A DNA stretch of 64,000 nucleotides from Aureimonas pseudogalii. Lineage in GTDB: Bacteria > Pseudomonadota > Alphaproteobacteria > Rhizobiales > Rhizobiaceae. The stretch is from contig NZ_JACIEK010000008.1 in the NCBI RefSeq assembly GCF_014196835.1, positions 62,001 to 126,000 of the forward strand, given 5' to 3'. The translations under genes were made by a program, and so were the position numbers. The notes beneath the pieces were generated by a model, which saw nothing but the letters and a program-made list of their open reading frames with translations, had not been told where the DNA came from and made no database searches. Below, piece after piece: positions 44,832 to 56,951 of this stretch. Each line of letters begins with the position of its first letter. Position 1 is the first letter of the stretch.

Positions 44832-47366
44832 GTGGAACAGTCGGCGTCCGGCATGAGCGACAAGCCCCTGATCGATCGCAAGACGGATTCGGTCGGCGTG
44901 CGCCGCCTGCTGTTTCTCGCCGGGTTCCTGTTCCTCTTCGCCGCGACGCTCGCGCTCTTCGGTCACGTCTACGGGGCGATCGCGCTTCTCGCGATCTTCG
45001 GTCTCCTCGCGATGGTGGGCATCGCCGCGGTGTTCGCTCTGGCGCTCGGCATCCTCCGGTTCGGCGGTCGCGATTCGCGGCGCGACATCGCGAAGGACTT
45101 TCTCGACGAACTGCCCACCGGCACCATCATCACCGATCGACGCGCGCGGATCGTCTATGCCAACCGCGCCTATGGCGAGGTGACGGGCGCGCCGGCTTCC
45201 AGCGACGTGCGTACGCTCGAGCGCCTGCTCTCGCGCGAACCCGAGGCATCCGAGGCGATCTACCGACTGGCGAACCTGGCGCGCGAGAACACCGCCGGAC
45301 AGGAGGAGTTTCGGCTGACGCGCCAGCTTGGCGGCGGCGCTGACGCGGCCCCGCGCTGGTACCGCGCGTCCGTTCGCCCGCTTCCGGCCGAGGGGCATAC
45401 GATGCAGGCCTGGCAGATCGCCGACATCACGCCCGAGCGCGAGGAGCAGGAAAACTTCTTCCGCGATCTGCAGCATGCCATCGACTATCTCGATCATGCA
45501 CCCGCCGGCTTCTTCGCGGCCGACGAGAAGGGCGCCATCGCCTACATCAACGCCACGCTCGCCGACTGGCTCGGCGTCGATCTCGCGACCTTCAAGCCCT
45601 ATTCGCGCTCGATCTTCGACCATGTCGGCGACGACGCGGCGACCTTCATGAAGCGGGGCGAGCGCACCGACGACGAGACCGGCATCTCGACGGTGGACAT
45701 CGACCTCGTGACCGCCACCGGGCAGCGGCTTCCCGTGCGGCTACTGCGCAACGTCGCGCGCACCGGCGACGGCGCGCCGGGGCTGACCCGAACCCTCGTC
45801 CTCAACCGCTCGGGCGCGGGCGAGAAGGAGGGTGCGCTGCGGGCGGCCGAAGTGCGTTTCATGCGCTTCTTCAATTCCTCGCCGATGGCGATCGCCGCGC
45901 TCGACGCGCAGGGCCGCGTCGCGCGCGCCAACGGTGCCTTCGCCCGGCTGTTCGGAGAGACCGCCGCCTCGGGCTCGGCCCTCATCACCGACTGCGTGCG
46001 CGACGAAAACCGAGAGGCGCTGCGCCAGGCCCTGGCCGCCGCGGGACGCGGGCAGGCCGACATTCCCTCGGTCGACGCCGAGCTCGTCACCGATCCCGTC
46101 CGGTCCTCGCGCCTCTACATCAGCGCCAACTCGGATTCGCGTGACGACACTGGCGAGGTCGCCATCCTCTACGGAGTCGACATCACCCAGCAGCGCACGC
46201 TGGAAGACCAGTTCGCCAAGAGCCAGAAGATGCAGGCGGTCGGCAATCTCGCCGGCGGCATCGCGCACGACTTCAACAACGTGCTGACGATCATCACCGC
46301 CTCGGTGGACTTCCTCCTCCTCAACCACCGCACCGGCGATCCGTCGTTCCAGGACCTGCTGCTCATCAAGCAGAGCGCCAACCGTGCCGCCTCGCTCGTG
46401 CGACAGCTTCTCGCCTATTCGCGCCGTCAGACGATGCGCCCGAAGATGCTGAACCTGACCGACGTCGTCGCCGACATGCACCTGCTGCTGAAGCGCATCT
46501 CCGGCGATCTCGTGAAGCTCGAACGGCACCATGCCCGCGATCTCTGGCCCGTCATGGCGGACATCGGCCAGTTCGAGCAGGTGGTGACGAACCTCGTGCA
46601 GAACGCCCGCGACGCCATGTCGACCAACGGCCGCGTGACGATCTCGACGCGCAATGTCCCGGCGGGCGAGATCAAAGCCTTCGGCTATGCCGAGCTGATC
46701 GAGGGCGACTACGTGTTGATGGAGGTCGCGGACACCGGCTCGGGCATGCCGGCCGACGTCGCCGAGCGCATCTTCGAGCCGTTCTTCACGACGAAGGATA
46801 TCGGCAAGGGAACCGGGCTCGGCCTCTCTATGGCCTACGGAATCGTCAAGCAGTCGGGCGGCTTCATCTTCGTCGAGTCGAAGCTCGGCGAGGGCACGAC
46901 GTTCCGCATCTTCCTGCCGCGGCATATTCCCGCAGACCTGCCGATGCTGAAGTCCGAAACCACGACGGCGGTCTCGCCGGCGAAGATGGATTTGTCCGGC
47001 ACCGCCTCCATCCTCTTGGTCGAGGACGAGGACAACGTGCGGGCCGGCAACGTGCGCGCGCTCAAGATGCGCGGCTATGAAGTCCACGAGGCCTCGAGCG
47101 GTATCGAGGCGCTCGAGGTGATGGAGGCGATCGACGGCAAGGTCGATCTGGTCGTCTCCGACGTCGTGATGCCGGAGATGGACGGACCGACGCTGCTGCG
47201 CGAAATGCGCAAGATGCGGCCCGAACTGAAGTTCATTTTCGTCTCCGGCTATGCCGAGGACGCCTTCGCCAAGAACCTGCCGGATGGCGAGAAGTTCGGC
47301 TTCCTGCCCAAGCCCTTCTCGCTGCGCGATCTCGCCGTCGCCGTGAAGGAAGCGCTCGACGAGTAG
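44832..47366 (+). CDS. cckA: Hybrid histidine kinase CckA
   Basis: Top kinase of the CckA-ChpT-CtrA cell-cycle phosphorelay. The 844-residue protein has two N-terminal membrane helices (about 26-46 and 50-74), tandem PAS domains (about 95-220, 225-335, 340-460), and a HisKA domain with '[18 protein letters not shown]' (phospho-His near 480). The ATPase domain ('[10 protein letters not shown]', 'DTGSGMP', 'GKGTGLGLS') precedes a receiver with phospho-acceptor Asp near 777 ('[12 protein letters not shown]'). The GTG at 44832 has GGAG eight bases upstream; ATG 44853 is an alternative. Confidence 0.94.
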   Translation: MEQSASGMSDKPLIDRKTDSVGVRRLLFLAGFLFLFAATLALFGHVYGAIALLAIFGLLAMVGIAAVFALALGILRFGGRDSRRDIAKDFLDELPTGTIITDRRARIVYANRAYGEVTGAPASSDVRTLERLLSREPEASEAIYRLANLARENTAGQEEFRLTRQLGGGADAAPRWYRASVRPLPAEGHTMQAWQIADITPEREEQENFFRDLQHAIDYLDHAPAGFFAADEKGAIAYINATLADWLGVDLATFKPYSRSIFDHVGDDAATFMKRGERTDDETGISTVDIDLVTATGQRLPVRLLRNVARTGDGAPGLTRTLVLNRSGAGEKEGALRAAEVRFMRFFNSSPMAIAALDAQGRVARANGAFARLFGETAASGSALITDCVRDENREALRQALAAAGRGQADIPSVDAELVTDPVRSSRLYISANSDSRDDTGEVAILYGVDITQQRTLEDQFAKSQKMQAVGNLAGGIAHDFNNVLTIITASVDFLLLNHRTGDPSFQDLLLIKQSANRAASLVRQLLAYSRRQTMRPKMLNLTDVVADMHLLLKRISGDLVKLERHHARDLWPVMADIGQFEQVVTNLVQNARDAMSTNGRVTISTRNVPAGEIKAFGYAELIEGDYVLMEVADTGSGMPADVAERIFEPFFTTKDIGKGTGLGLSMAYGIVKQSGGFIFVESKLGEGTTFRIFLPRHIPADLPMLKSETTTAVSPAKMDLSGTASILLVEDEDNVRAGNVRALKMRGYEVHEASSGIEALEVMEAIDGKVDLVVSDVVMPEMDGPTLLREMRKMRPELKFIFVSGYAEDAFAKNLPDGEKFGFLPKPFSLRDLAVAVKEALDE

Positions 47367-47370
47367 CGCC

Positions 47371-48291
47371 TCAGCCCTCGTCGAGGGCCTTCAGCGCGAT
47401 GGCGATGGCGGCCGCGAGACGCGCATTGGACCGCACGAGCTCGATGTTGACCGCAAGCGAACGCCCTTCGCTTAGCTCGAAGATGCGCTTGAGGAGGTAG
47501 GGCGTCGTCGCCTTGCCGGTGATCCCGTCACGCCCGGCATCGGCCAGCGCTTCGCGGATCCACACCGCCACCGTTTCCGAATCGATCTCCTGCGGGGCGT
47601 CGAGCGGGTTGGCGACGAGCAGGCCGCCGTCGATGGCCAGCGCCTCGCGCGCCCGCTGGAACGCGGCGATCTCGTCGGCGGTGTCGAGCCGGATCGGCGA
47701 GGCGATGCCGGACGAGCGCGACCAGAACGCCGGCAGCTCGTCGACGCCGTAGCCGACGACGGGAACGCCCTTCGTTTCCAGCACTTCGAAGGTCTTCCTG
47801 AGATCGAGGATCGCCTTCGCGCCGGCGCAGACCACGATCACCGGCGTTCGCGCCAGCTCGTCGAGATCGGCGGAGATGTCGAAGCTTTCCTCCGCACCCT
47901 TGTGGACGCCGCCGATGCCCCCGGTCGCGAACACGTCGATCCCCGCCAGCGCCGCCGCGATCATCGTCGCGGCGACGGTGGTCGAGCCCGTCCGCCCCGC
48001 CGAAACGGCGTAGGCGAGGTCGGCGCGCGACAGCTTCAACGCATCGCTCCGCTGCGCCAGCGCCGCCAGATGCTCGTCGGTCAGGCCGATGTGCAGCGTT
48101 CCGTCGATCACCACGATCGTCGCGGGTTCCGCCCCGGCGTCGCGGATCAGCGCTTCCACGCCGCGCGCCATTTCGAGGTTCTGCGGCCACGGCATGCCGT
48201 GGGTGATGATGGTCGATTCGAGCGCCACGACCGGGCGCCCTTCGGAGAGGGCGGCCTCGACGGCGGGCGAGAGTGTGAAGGGCAGGGTCAT
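47371..48291 (-). CDS. psuG: Pseudouridine-5'-phosphate glycosidase
   Basis: Splits pseudouridine monophosphate into uracil and ribose-5-phosphate. The 306-residue protein carries 'VALESTIITHGMPWPQNLEM', 'GRTGSTTVAATMIAA', 'FATGGIGGVHKGAEESFDIS' and 'ANIELVR'-like text, all conserved in PsuG, including the catalytic Lys. It is coupled by an ATGA overlap to the PfkB-type kinase upstream, forming the full pseudouridine salvage route. Confidence 0.95.
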   Translation of the reverse strand: MTLPFTLSPAVEAALSEGRPVVALESTIITHGMPWPQNLEMARGVEALIRDAGAEPATIVVIDGTLHIGLTDEHLAALAQRSDALKLSRADLAYAVSAGRTGSTTVAATMIAAALAGIDVFATGGIGGVHKGAEESFDISADLDELARTPVIVVCAGAKAILDLRKTFEVLETKGVPVVGYGVDELPAFWSRSSGIASPIRLDTADEIAAFQRAREALAIDGGLLVANPLDAPQEIDSETVAVWIREALADAGRDGITGKATTPYLLKRIFELSEGRSLAVNIELVRSNARLAAAIAIALKALDEG

Positions 48292-49265
48292 GGTCGGCTC
48301 GTCTCGATCGGAAGAGGAATGGCGAGTGGAAGGGCGGCGCCGCGCTGCCGGCATGAGGCGGCGCAGGATGCGGGAAGGCCGGAGGTGATATGGAGCGCTG
48401 CGGCCGACATCCCGGCACGCGCCGCCTGGAGGAAGGGGCGTCCGGCGAGCCATTCCGCGAAGGCGACCGCTGCGAGCGTGTCGCCCGCGCCGGTCACGTC
48501 CGCCACCGCCTCGACGTTCGGCGGCGTCTGCATCCAGGCGTTCGGTCCGTCGACGACGAGCGCGGACCGCGGTCCATCGGTGACGACAGCCCTCCGCACG
48601 CCAGCCCGACGAAGCGCCGCAAGGACATCGTCCGCCGTCGCGGTGGCGTCGAGCGCCAGCATCGCTAGCGCTTCGGCGCGCGACAGGAACAGCGCTTCGA
48701 GCCGATCCAGCGTCGGCCGAAGCCGCACGACCTTCTCGGGCGAGACGCCGATCGCGGCGATGCGAAGATCGGTCGCGGCCAGCTGCGTCAGCGTCGCGGA
48801 CGGGAGGTTGGCATCGAGGAAGACGGCGTCCGACTCGATGAGAGCTTGGCGCTGATGCCGGCGCATGAGGACGCGCGGCAACAGGAGATCGTAGATCGCC
48901 ATGTCGGCGACGCCGGCGACGAGCTCGCCCCCGGCATCGAGGACGGCCAAATACTGGGCGGTGCGACGATCGAGCCAGGTCGACGAGCGGTCGCCGATGC
49001 CCAGCGCCTCGATCGCCTCCGCGACCGTCAGTCCGTCGCCATCGCCGCCTCGTGCCGACACGAGATCGAGTCGGGCGCCGTAGCATGCCAACGCCCTGGC
49101 AGCGTTGAACGCCGCTCCGCCGACGCGGGACTGGACGACGCCAGGGTTCGAGGCGCCGGCCCTGTAGGGCTCACCCGATCGTGCGACGCGATCCATGTGC
49201 GCGGCGCCGACGAGGACGATGCGCGGCGAGGACGCGAGCTTGGACGACGTTAACGTTTCGTTCAT
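48288..49265 (-). CDS. psuK: PfkB-family sugar kinase, probable pseudouridine kinase
   Basis: The 325-residue ribokinase-like protein has 'GGAAFNAARALACYGA' (substrate loop) and the C-terminal 'DVTGAGDTLAAVAF' with the catalytic Asp. Its 4-bp overlap with psuG makes phosphorylation of pseudouridine the likely reaction. From sequence alone it could be another PfkB kinase. It is divergent from recA, with 152 bp between starts. Confidence 0.88.
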   Translation of the reverse strand: MNETLTSSKLASSPRIVLVGAAHMDRVARSGEPYRAGASNPGVVQSRVGGAAFNAARALACYGARLDLVSARGGDGDGLTVAEAIEALGIGDRSSTWLDRRTAQYLAVLDAGGELVAGVADMAIYDLLLPRVLMRRHQRQALIESDAVFLDANLPSATLTQLAATDLRIAAIGVSPEKVVRLRPTLDRLEALFLSRAEALAMLALDATATADDVLAALRRAGVRRAVVTDGPRSALVVDGPNAWMQTPPNVEAVADVTGAGDTLAAVAFAEWLAGRPFLQAARAGMSAAALHITSGLPASCAASCRQRGAALPLAIPLPIETSRP

Positions 49266-49309
49266 CGATCGGACGAACCGGATTGCCGCGAATCAAGGAC
49301 GAAAACTGC

Positions 49310-49355
49310 GAACAAACCGGGATCACGCCTTGTGGAGGAAGAACAAAAAGAGTAC
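49310..49355 (+). promoter_or_regulatory. Candidate LexA (SOS) boxes upstream of recA
   Basis: GAAC-N7-GTAC at 49341-49355 is one base away from the alphaproteobacterial LexA box GAAC-N7-GAAC and lies 62 bp before the recA ATG. A second, weaker site GAAC-N7-GATC lies at 49310-49324. recA is a standard LexA target in this class. The exact box was not tested. Confidence 0.55.
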
Positions 49356-49417
49356 ATCATCGGCACAGGCATTCCGATTGCGCCCCGTACCACCCCGTGG
49401 AATAAGGTCTCACCGTC

Positions 49418-50500
<1,083 letters not shown>

Positions 50501-50515
50501 CCCGACCGATCGAAC

Positions 50516-50544
50516 GAAACGCCCGCCCCTCTGGCGGGCGTTTC
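50516..50544 (+). terminator. Terminator of recA
   Basis: A perfect 12-bp stem GAAACGCCCGCC/GGCGGGCGTTTC (50516-50527, 50533-50544) with a 5-base loop. Confidence 0.9.
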
Positions 50545-50692
50545 GCTGTCTGGACTCAGCCTCGCGCGGTGGCGAGGCGATCCCCGATGACCCGCCGTCC
50601 GCGCCGGCATGGACAGGGTTTTGACGGCTGGTTAAAAGGCCCGATCCGCGGCGTTCCTGCAGCCGTTCTTCTCCCTTTTCCAAGAGGCTCTC

Positions 50693-53341
50693 ATGAGCGG
50701 CGTCAACGAGATCCGGTCGACCTTTCTGCAGTACTTCGCTGAGAATGGACATGAACCGGTCGCCTCGTCGCCGCTGGTTCCGCGCAACGATCCGACGCTG
50801 ATGTTCACGAACGCCGGCATGGTGCAGTTCAAGAACGTCTTCACCGGGCTGGAGTCGCGCCCCTACTCGCGCGCCGCGACCTCGCAGAAATGCGTGCGGG
50901 CCGGCGGCAAGCACAACGATCTCGACAATGTCGGCTACACCGCGCGCCATCACACCTTCTTCGAGATGCTCGGCAATTTCTCGTTCGGCGACTATTTCAA
51001 GGAGCGTGCGATCGAGCTCGCCTGGAACCTGATCACCAAAGAGTTCGGGCTGCCCAAGGAGAAACTCCTCGTCACCGTCTATGCCGAGGACGAGGATGCC
51101 GCCTCGCTCTGGCGCAAGATCGCCGGCCTCGGCGACGATCGCATCATCCGCATCGGCACGTCCGACAATTTCTGGTCGATGGGCGAGACCGGCCCGTGCG
51201 GCCCGTGCTCCGAGATCTTCTACGACCATGGCGACCATATCTGGGGCGGCCCTCCCGGCAGCGCCGAGGAAGACGGCGACCGGTTCATCGAGATCTGGAA
51301 CCTCGTGTTCATGCAGTTCGAGCAGATCGCGCCGGGCAACCGCGTCGCGCTGCCGCGGCCCTCGATCGACACCGGCATGGGCCTGGAGCGCGTCGCTGCC
51401 GTCCTGCAGGGCGTCCACAACAATTACGACATTGATCTCTTCAAGGCGCTGATCCGCGCCTCGGTCGAGGCGATCGGCGCGCCCCAGAACGACGAGCAGG
51501 TCGCCAGCCACCGCGTCATCGCCGATCACCTGCGGTCCACCGCCTTCCTGATCGCCGACGGCGTGCTGCCGTCGAACGAGGGGCGTGGCTATGTCCTGCG
51601 CCGCATCATGCGCCGCGCCATGCGCCATGCGAAGCTCCTCGGCGCGCGCGAGCCCGTGCTGTTCAAGCTGTTGCCGGCGCTCGTCGCCGAGATGGGCCGC
51701 GCCTATCCCGAACTGGTGCGCGCGGAAGGCTTGATCTCAGAGACGTTGAAGCTCGAGGAAAAGCGCTTCCTCACCACGCTCGATCGCGGCCTGTCGCTTC
51801 TCAACGACGCCACGGCTTCGCTCGGCACCGGCGACAGCCTTGACGGTGAGACCGCGTTCAAGCTCTACGACACCTACGGCTTCCCGCTCGACCTGACGCA
51901 GGACGCCCTGCGCGCCCGCGGCATCGGCGTCGATCTCACCTCGTTCGAGGATGCGATGCAGCGCCAGAAGGCCGAGGCGCGCGCGAGCTGGGTCGGGTCC
52001 GGCGAGGCGGCCGCCGAGACCGTCTGGTTCTCGATCCGCGAGCGCGAGGGCGCGACCGAGTTTCTCGGCTACGACACCGAGAAGGCCGAAGGACAGGTTC
52101 GCGCGATCGTCCAGGGCGGCGCGGAAGTCGAAACGGCGAAGGCCGGAGACGAGGCGGCCGTGGTCCTCAACCAGACCCCGTTCTACGCGGAGTCGGGCGG
52201 TCAGGTCGGCGACGTCGGGCTTCTGAAGGGCGAGGGTGTCCGGTTCGAGGTCCTCGACACGCAGAAGGTGGCCAACGGCCTTTTCATCCATCGCGGCAAA
52301 GTGGTCGAGGGAACGCTCCGCAAGGACGCGGCGCTCGAACTCGTGGTCGATCACGACCGCCGCACCCGCATTCGCTCCAACCATTCGGCGACCCATCTCC
52401 TGCATGAAGGCCTGCGCGAGGTGCTGGGCACGCACGTAGCGCAGAAGGGGTCGATGGTTTCGGCCGATCGCCTGCGCTTCGACTTCTCGCACCCCAAGCC
52501 GCTGGAGCCGGCCGAACTCGCCGAAGTCGAGCGCCTCGCCAATGCCGTCGTCCTCGACAACACGCCGATCGAGACGCGGTTGATGGCGGTCGACGACGCG
52601 ATCGCCCTCGGCGCCATGGCGCTGTTCGGCGAGAAGTACGGCGACGAGGTTCGCGTGGTGTCGATGGGCGTGCCGAAGGACGGCAAGGCCGCCTATTCGA
52701 TCGAGCTCTGCGGTGGCACCCACGCGCGCGCCACCGGCGATATCGGCCTCGTGCATGTCGTGTCCGAAAGTGCCGTCGGCGCCGGCGTGCGCCGGGTCGA
52801 GGCGCTGACCGGCGTCGCCGCGCGCGACTATCTCTTGGAGCAGGATGCGCGGGTGCGCCGCATCGCCGCCTCGCTGAAGGTCGGCCCGGGCGAGATCGCG
52901 GATCGTGTCGAGACGTTGGTCGAGGAACGTCGCCGCTTGGAACGCGAACTCACCGAAGCCAAGAAGAAGCTGGCTCTGGCCGGCGACGGATCGACCGCCG
53001 CGGCTGCACCGAAGCAGATCGGCGGCGTCCAGTTCGTCGGGCGTGTTCTCGAAGGCGTCGCCGCGAAAGACCTGAAGGGCATGGTCGACGAGGCGAAAGC
53101 AGGTCTCAGCTCCGGCATCGTCGCCTTCATCGGCGTTGCCGACGGTAAGGCGAGCGTCGTGGTCGGCGTGACCGCCGATCTCGCCGCGCGTTTCAGCGCC
53201 GTCGATCTTGTGCGTGCGGCGTCGGAGGCGATCGGCGGCAAGGGCGGCGGAGGGCGGCCGGACATGGCACAGGCCGGCGGACCGAATGCCGAAAAGGCGG
53301 ACGATGCCATCACCGCGATCGAGGCCGCGCTCGCGGCCTGA
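50693..53341 (+). CDS. alaS: Alanine-tRNA ligase
   Basis: Class II synthetase charging tRNA-Ala, with an editing domain. The 882-residue protein begins with the usual '[20 protein letters not shown]' and has '[10 protein letters not shown]'. The editing/zinc motif '[16 protein letters not shown]' (HxxxH) is paired with '[13 protein letters not shown]'. The C-terminal coiled coil and DHHA1 domain end 'GGKGGGRP'-like. The ATG follows AAGAGG. Confidence 0.98.
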   Translation: MSGVNEIRSTFLQYFAENGHEPVASSPLVPRNDPTLMFTNAGMVQFKNVFTGLESRPYSRAATSQKCVRAGGKHNDLDNVGYTARHHTFFEMLGNFSFGDYFKERAIELAWNLITKEFGLPKEKLLVTVYAEDEDAASLWRKIAGLGDDRIIRIGTSDNFWSMGETGPCGPCSEIFYDHGDHIWGGPPGSAEEDGDRFIEIWNLVFMQFEQIAPGNRVALPRPSIDTGMGLERVAAVLQGVHNNYDIDLFKALIRASVEAIGAPQNDEQVASHRVIADHLRSTAFLIADGVLPSNEGRGYVLRRIMRRAMRHAKLLGAREPVLFKLLPALVAEMGRAYPELVRAEGLISETLKLEEKRFLTTLDRGLSLLNDATASLGTGDSLDGETAFKLYDTYGFPLDLTQDALRARGIGVDLTSFEDAMQRQKAEARASWVGSGEAAAETVWFSIREREGATEFLGYDTEKAEGQVRAIVQGGAEVETAKAGDEAAVVLNQTPFYAESGGQVGDVGLLKGEGVRFEVLDTQKVANGLFIHRGKVVEGTLRKDAALELVVDHDRRTRIRSNHSATHLLHEGLREVLGTHVAQKGSMVSADRLRFDFSHPKPLEPAELAEVERLANAVVLDNTPIETRLMAVDDAIALGAMALFGEKYGDEVRVVSMGVPKDGKAAYSIELCGGTHARATGDIGLVHVVSESAVGAGVRRVEALTGVAARDYLLEQDARVRRIAASLKVGPGEIADRVETLVEERRRLERELTEAKKKLALAGDGSTAAAAPKQIGGVQFVGRVLEGVAAKDLKGMVDEAKAGLSSGIVAFIGVADGKASVVVGVTADLAARFSAVDLVRAASEAIGGKGGGGRPDMAQAGGPNAEKADDAITAIEAALAA

Positions 53342-53383
53342 CCCGGGCGATGTATCCACGCAGGATGTAGGGATCTACAACGG

Positions 53384-53414
53384 AAAAGGGGCGCCTCGCG
53401 GCGCCCCTTTTGCT
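53384..53414 (+). terminator. Bidirectional terminator between alaS and the PRC-barrel gene
   Basis: A perfect 12-bp stem (53384-53395 with 53400-53411) with TCGC loop. The stem begins AAAA and ends TTTT, so it can act for both converging genes. Confidence 0.9.
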
Positions 53415-53418
53415 TTCG

Positions 53419-53787
53419 TCAATCTCGGTAATTGGGGAAGGACGCCACCTCGACGGCCGAGGTCGTGAGCGTCAGCCGGGCGCCATCGGGCGTGAACCGG
53501 TCGAGCGGGATCACCTTGGAACCCGTGAAGCCCGTGGTGGCGCCATCGAAGTCCACGACGAGAGCGACTGGCGTTTTGGCGTCGCTACCGAGCACTTCCT
53601 TGACTTCGCCGAGTTCCACTCCGTCGCCGCTTTTCAGGACCTTCGCGTCCTCGATGGCATCGACGGTCTTGTTCCACGGCTGGAGGACGACGCTGTCGGC
53701 GACCTCGACGAGGGCGGCGTTCTGGGCCTGGGCAGCGGCGCCAGACAGGAGGACGGCGCTGGCTGCGGCAAGAAGCATGCGGTGCAT
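53419..53787 (-). CDS. Secreted PRC-barrel domain protein
   Basis: A 122-residue protein with a signal peptide cleaved near 'AAAQAQN' (residue 22). A PRC-barrel follows ('KVLKSGDGVELGEVKEVLGS', 'VVDFDGATTG', 'KVIPLDRF'). The barrel fold occurs in photosynthetic reaction centre H and RimM; exported single-domain forms in rhizobia have no settled role. The icd terminator separates it from icd upstream. Confidence 0.82.
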   Translation of the reverse strand: MHRMLLAAASAVLLSGAAAQAQNAALVEVADSVVLQPWNKTVDAIEDAKVLKSGDGVELGEVKEVLGSDAKTPVALVVDFDGATTGFTGSKVIPLDRFTPDGARLTLTTSAVEVASFPNYRD

Positions 53788-53868
53788 TCTAAACTCTCCG
53801 TATGGATTGATGTGCTCCTAACGAAGGATTTTCGGACGGGTTCCTCGACAGATTCGTGATCCCAAACG

Positions 53869-53892
53869 AAAAAACCCGGCCGCAAGGCCGGG
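53869..53892 (-). terminator. Terminator of icd
   Basis: On the minus strand CCCGGCC/GGCCGGG (7-bp stem, 53875-53892 overall, loop of 4) is followed by six T (53869-53874). Confidence 0.9.
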
Positions 53893-53922
53893 CGTCTTCA
53901 TCGTCGTCCAGGTCGCGGAAGC

Positions 53923-55137
53923 TTACGCCGCCATCGCCTGCTGCAGGTTCTCGTCGATCTTGTCGAGGAAGCCGGTGGTGGAGAGCCAGGGCTGATCGGG
54001 TCCGATGAGGAGCGCCAGATCCTTGGTCATGTAACCGGCTTCGACGGTCTCGACGCAGACGCGCTCCAGCGTGTCGGCGAAGCGCTTCAACGCGTCGTTG
54101 CCGTCGAGCTTGGCGCGGTGCGCGAGGCCACGCGTCCAGGCGAAGATCGAAGCGATGGAGTTGGTCGAGGTCTCCTGGCCCTTCTGGTGCTGGCGGTAGT
54201 GGCGGGTCACCGTGCCGTGCGCGGCTTCCGCTTCCACCGTCTGACCGTCCGGCGTCATCAGCACCGAGGTCATCAGGCCGAGCGAGCCGAAGCCCTGCGC
54301 CACGATGTCGGACTGCACGTCGCCGTCGTAGTTCTTGCAGGCCCAGACGTAGCCGCCGGACCACTTGAGCGCCGAGGCCACCATGTCGTCGATCAGGCGG
54401 TGCTCGTAGGTCAGCTTGCGCTTGTCGAACTCGGCCTTGAACTCGGCGTCGAACACCTCCTGGAAGATGTCCTTGAAGCGACCGTCATAGGCCTTGAGGA
54501 TGGTGTTCTTGGTGGAGAGGTAGACCGGGTAGTTGCGCAGCAGGCCGTAGTTCAGCGAGGCGCGTGCGAACTCGCGGATCGAGTCGTCGAGGTTGTACAT
54601 CGCCATCGCGACGCCGGCGGAGGGCGCCTGGTAGACCTCGTGCTCGATCGTCTCGCCGTCCTCGCCGACGAACTTGATCGACAGCGTACCCTTGCCCGGG
54701 AACTTGAAGTCGGTGGCGCGGTACTGGTCGCCGAAGGCGTGGCGGCCGACGATGATCGGCTGGGTCCAACCCGGCACGAGGCGCGGCACGTTCTGCATGA
54801 TGATCGGCTCGCGGAAGATCACGCCGCCGAGGATGTTGCGGATCGTGCCGTTGGGCGACTTCCACATCTTCTTGAGCTTGAACTCCTCGACGCGCTGCTC
54901 GTCCGGCGTGATCGTGGCGCATTTCACGCCGACGCCATGCTTCTTGATCGCGTGGGCGGAGTCGATCGTCACCTGATCGTTGGTCGCGTCACGGTTCTCG
55001 ACCGAGAGGTCGTAATATTCGAGATCGACGTCGAGATAGGGGTGGATCAGCTTGTCTTTGATCGCCTGCCAGATGATCCGGGTCATCTCGTCGCCGTCGA
55101 GCTCCACGACCGGATTGTCGACCTTGATCTTCGCCAT
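53923..55137 (-). CDS. icd: NADP-dependent isocitrate dehydrogenase
   Basis: TCA-cycle enzyme making 2-oxoglutarate and NADPH. The 404-residue protein is of the homodimeric, eukaryote-like type II (IDH1/2-like) used by rhizobia: '[20 protein letters not shown]', '[20 protein letters not shown]', '[20 protein letters not shown]' and '[12 protein letters not shown]'. The frame continues upstream, but the ATG at 55137 gives the family N-terminus. It is divergent from trmJ. Confidence 0.97.
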   Translation of the reverse strand: MAKIKVDNPVVELDGDEMTRIIWQAIKDKLIHPYLDVDLEYYDLSVENRDATNDQVTIDSAHAIKKHGVGVKCATITPDEQRVEEFKLKKMWKSPNGTIRNILGGVIFREPIIMQNVPRLVPGWTQPIIVGRHAFGDQYRATDFKFPGKGTLSIKFVGEDGETIEHEVYQAPSAGVAMAMYNLDDSIREFARASLNYGLLRNYPVYLSTKNTILKAYDGRFKDIFQEVFDAEFKAEFDKRKLTYEHRLIDDMVASALKWSGGYVWACKNYDGDVQSDIVAQGFGSLGLMTSVLMTPDGQTVEAEAAHGTVTRHYRQHQKGQETSTNSIASIFAWTRGLAHRAKLDGNDALKRFADTLERVCVETVEAGYMTKDLALLIGPDQPWLSTTGFLDKIDENLQQAMAA

Positions 55138-55366
55138 TGCTGAGCATCCCTTGGGAGACCGCCTCGCCGGAGGGCGAGCCGTGTTCGTGTCTGGAAACGG
55201 AAGGACCGGGCGCCCTCCCGCGCATGTTCCGCGCCTATACCATCCGCATTCCGCGAGGCAAAGCGAGGCGGCGACTTTCGGGCAGGGGCACGCGACCCTT
55301 TGCGTGGGGACCGCCGATCGGGTTATCAGCGGGCCGAACCTTGCATCGATAGGAAAAGAGGGCGTC

Positions 55367-56149
55367 TTGGCCGGCACGAACCGAAGCGACGAAAACCTGT
55401 CGGGCGGTCCGGCGATCATCCTGGTGGAGCCCCAGCTGGCCGAGAACATCGGCATGGTGGCGCGGGCGATGGCGAATTTCGGGCTGGGAGACCTGCGCCT
55501 CGTCAACCCGCGCGACGGCTGGCCGAACGAAGGCGCGCGCGCCGCCGCCTCGCGCGCCGACCATGTGATCGACGCCGCGCGGCTCTTCGACAGCGTCGAG
55601 GCGGCGGCGGCGGACCTCAGCTACCTGCTGGCGACCACGGCGCGCCCTCGCTACTCGATCAAAGCCGTGCGCGGGCCGGACTCGGCGGCGGCCGAGCTTC
55701 GCGCGCGGATCGCGGCGGATCGGCCCGCGGGTATCCTCTTCGGTCGCGAGCGCTTCGGCCTGTCGAACGAGGAGGTCGATCTCGCCGACGAGATCGTGAC
55801 CTTCCCGGTCAATCCTGCCTTCGCCTCGCTGAACATCGCGCAGGCCGTGCTCCTCATGAGCTACGAATGGATGCGCTCGGGGCTCGGCGAGCATGCCGCG
55901 CCGCGGTTTCAGGCGCCGGAGATCGCGCAGGCACCGAAGGACGACCTCTACCGGTTCTTCGAGCATCTCGAAGGATCCCTGGACGAGACCGGCTATTTCT
56001 TCCCGCTCGAGAAGCGCGACACGATGGTCCACAATCTGCGGACGATGCTGACCCGCGCCGGCTTCTCCGAGCCGGAGCTTCGCACGCTGCGGGGGGTGCT
56101 GCGTTCGTTCGAGCGTCATGCGCGGATCGCACGGGAGAACGAAGCGTGA
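55367..56149 (+). CDS. trmJ: tRNA/rRNA methyltransferase TrmJ family
   Basis: SpoU-type (SPOUT) 2'-O-methyltransferase; TrmJ modifies position 32 of several tRNAs. The 260-residue protein has '[20 protein letters not shown]' at the start, '[16 protein letters not shown]' and '[19 protein letters not shown]', the SAM-binding knot. A TTG at 55367 with AGAGGG just upstream is the probable start, as no ATG lies near the domain. It overlaps murI by 4 bp. Confidence 0.9.
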   Translation: MAGTNRSDENLSGGPAIILVEPQLAENIGMVARAMANFGLGDLRLVNPRDGWPNEGARAAASRADHVIDAARLFDSVEAAAADLSYLLATTARPRYSIKAVRGPDSAAAELRARIAADRPAGILFGRERFGLSNEEVDLADEIVTFPVNPAFASLNIAQAVLLMSYEWMRSGLGEHAAPRFQAPEIAQAPKDDLYRFFEHLEGSLDETGYFFPLEKRDTMVHNLRTMLTRAGFSEPELRTLRGVLRSFERHARIARENEA

Positions 56150-56946
56150 GCGCGGCGGCGAGCGAGCGTCCGATCCTCCTGTTCGATTCCGGCATCGGCG
56201 GACTGACCGTGCTGCGCGAGGCGCGGGTGCTGATGCCCGACCGGCGTTTCGTCTACATCGCCGACGATGCGGCCTTTCCCTACGGAAACTGGGAGGAGGA
56301 GGAGCTTCGGGCCCGGCTCGTCTCGCTCTTCGGCGCGCTGATCGCCGAGTTCGATCCCGAAATCTGCATGATCCCCTGCAACACCGCTTCGACGCTGGCA
56401 TTGGGCGATTTGCGGACAGCGTATCCCGAAACCCCCTTCGTCGGCACGGTGCCGGCGATCAAGCCAGCGGCGGAGCGGACCCGGTCCGGTCTCGTCAGCG
56501 TGCTCGCGACGCCCGGCACCGTGAAGCGCCAGTACACGCGAGACCTCATCACGCAGTGGGCGGCCAAGTGCGAGGTGACGCTCATCGGCAGCGTCGTGCT
56601 GGCCGCTCTCGCCGAAGACTACATGCGCTCGGGCTTCGTCGACGAAGACGCGGTGCGGGCCGAGGTCGCGCCCTGCTTCGTGGAGCGCGACGGGCGGCGC
56701 ACGGACATCGTCGTGCTCGCCTGCACGCATTACCCGTTTCTGGCCAACCGGATGCGAAAGATCGCGCCATGGCCGGTGGATTGGCTGGATCCTGCCGAGG
56801 CGATCGCGCGGCGCGCGCTGTCGATCCTGCCTCGATCCGATTCGGGCGAGCCGGCGCCGCGGGGACCCGACGTCGCCCGCTTCACCTCTGGCCGGACCGA
56901 TCTCGTGTCCCGCAGGTTGCTGCAGGGCTTCGGCCTGAAGGTCTGA
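56146..56946 (+). CDS. murI: Glutamate racemase
   Basis: Makes D-glutamate for peptidoglycan. The 266-residue protein has '[16 protein letters not shown]', '[10 protein letters not shown]', and the two catalytic cysteines in '[11 protein letters not shown]' and '[10 protein letters not shown]'. It starts at a GTG overlapping the trmJ stop, indicating coupling. Confidence 0.95.
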   Translation: MSAAASERPILLFDSGIGGLTVLREARVLMPDRRFVYIADDAAFPYGNWEEEELRARLVSLFGALIAEFDPEICMIPCNTASTLALGDLRTAYPETPFVGTVPAIKPAAERTRSGLVSVLATPGTVKRQYTRDLITQWAAKCEVTLIGSVVLAALAEDYMRSGFVDEDAVRAEVAPCFVERDGRRTDIVVLACTHYPFLANRMRKIAPWPVDWLDPAEAIARRALSILPRSDSGEPAPRGPDVARFTSGRTDLVSRRLLQGFGLKV

Positions 56947-56951
56947 CGTCG

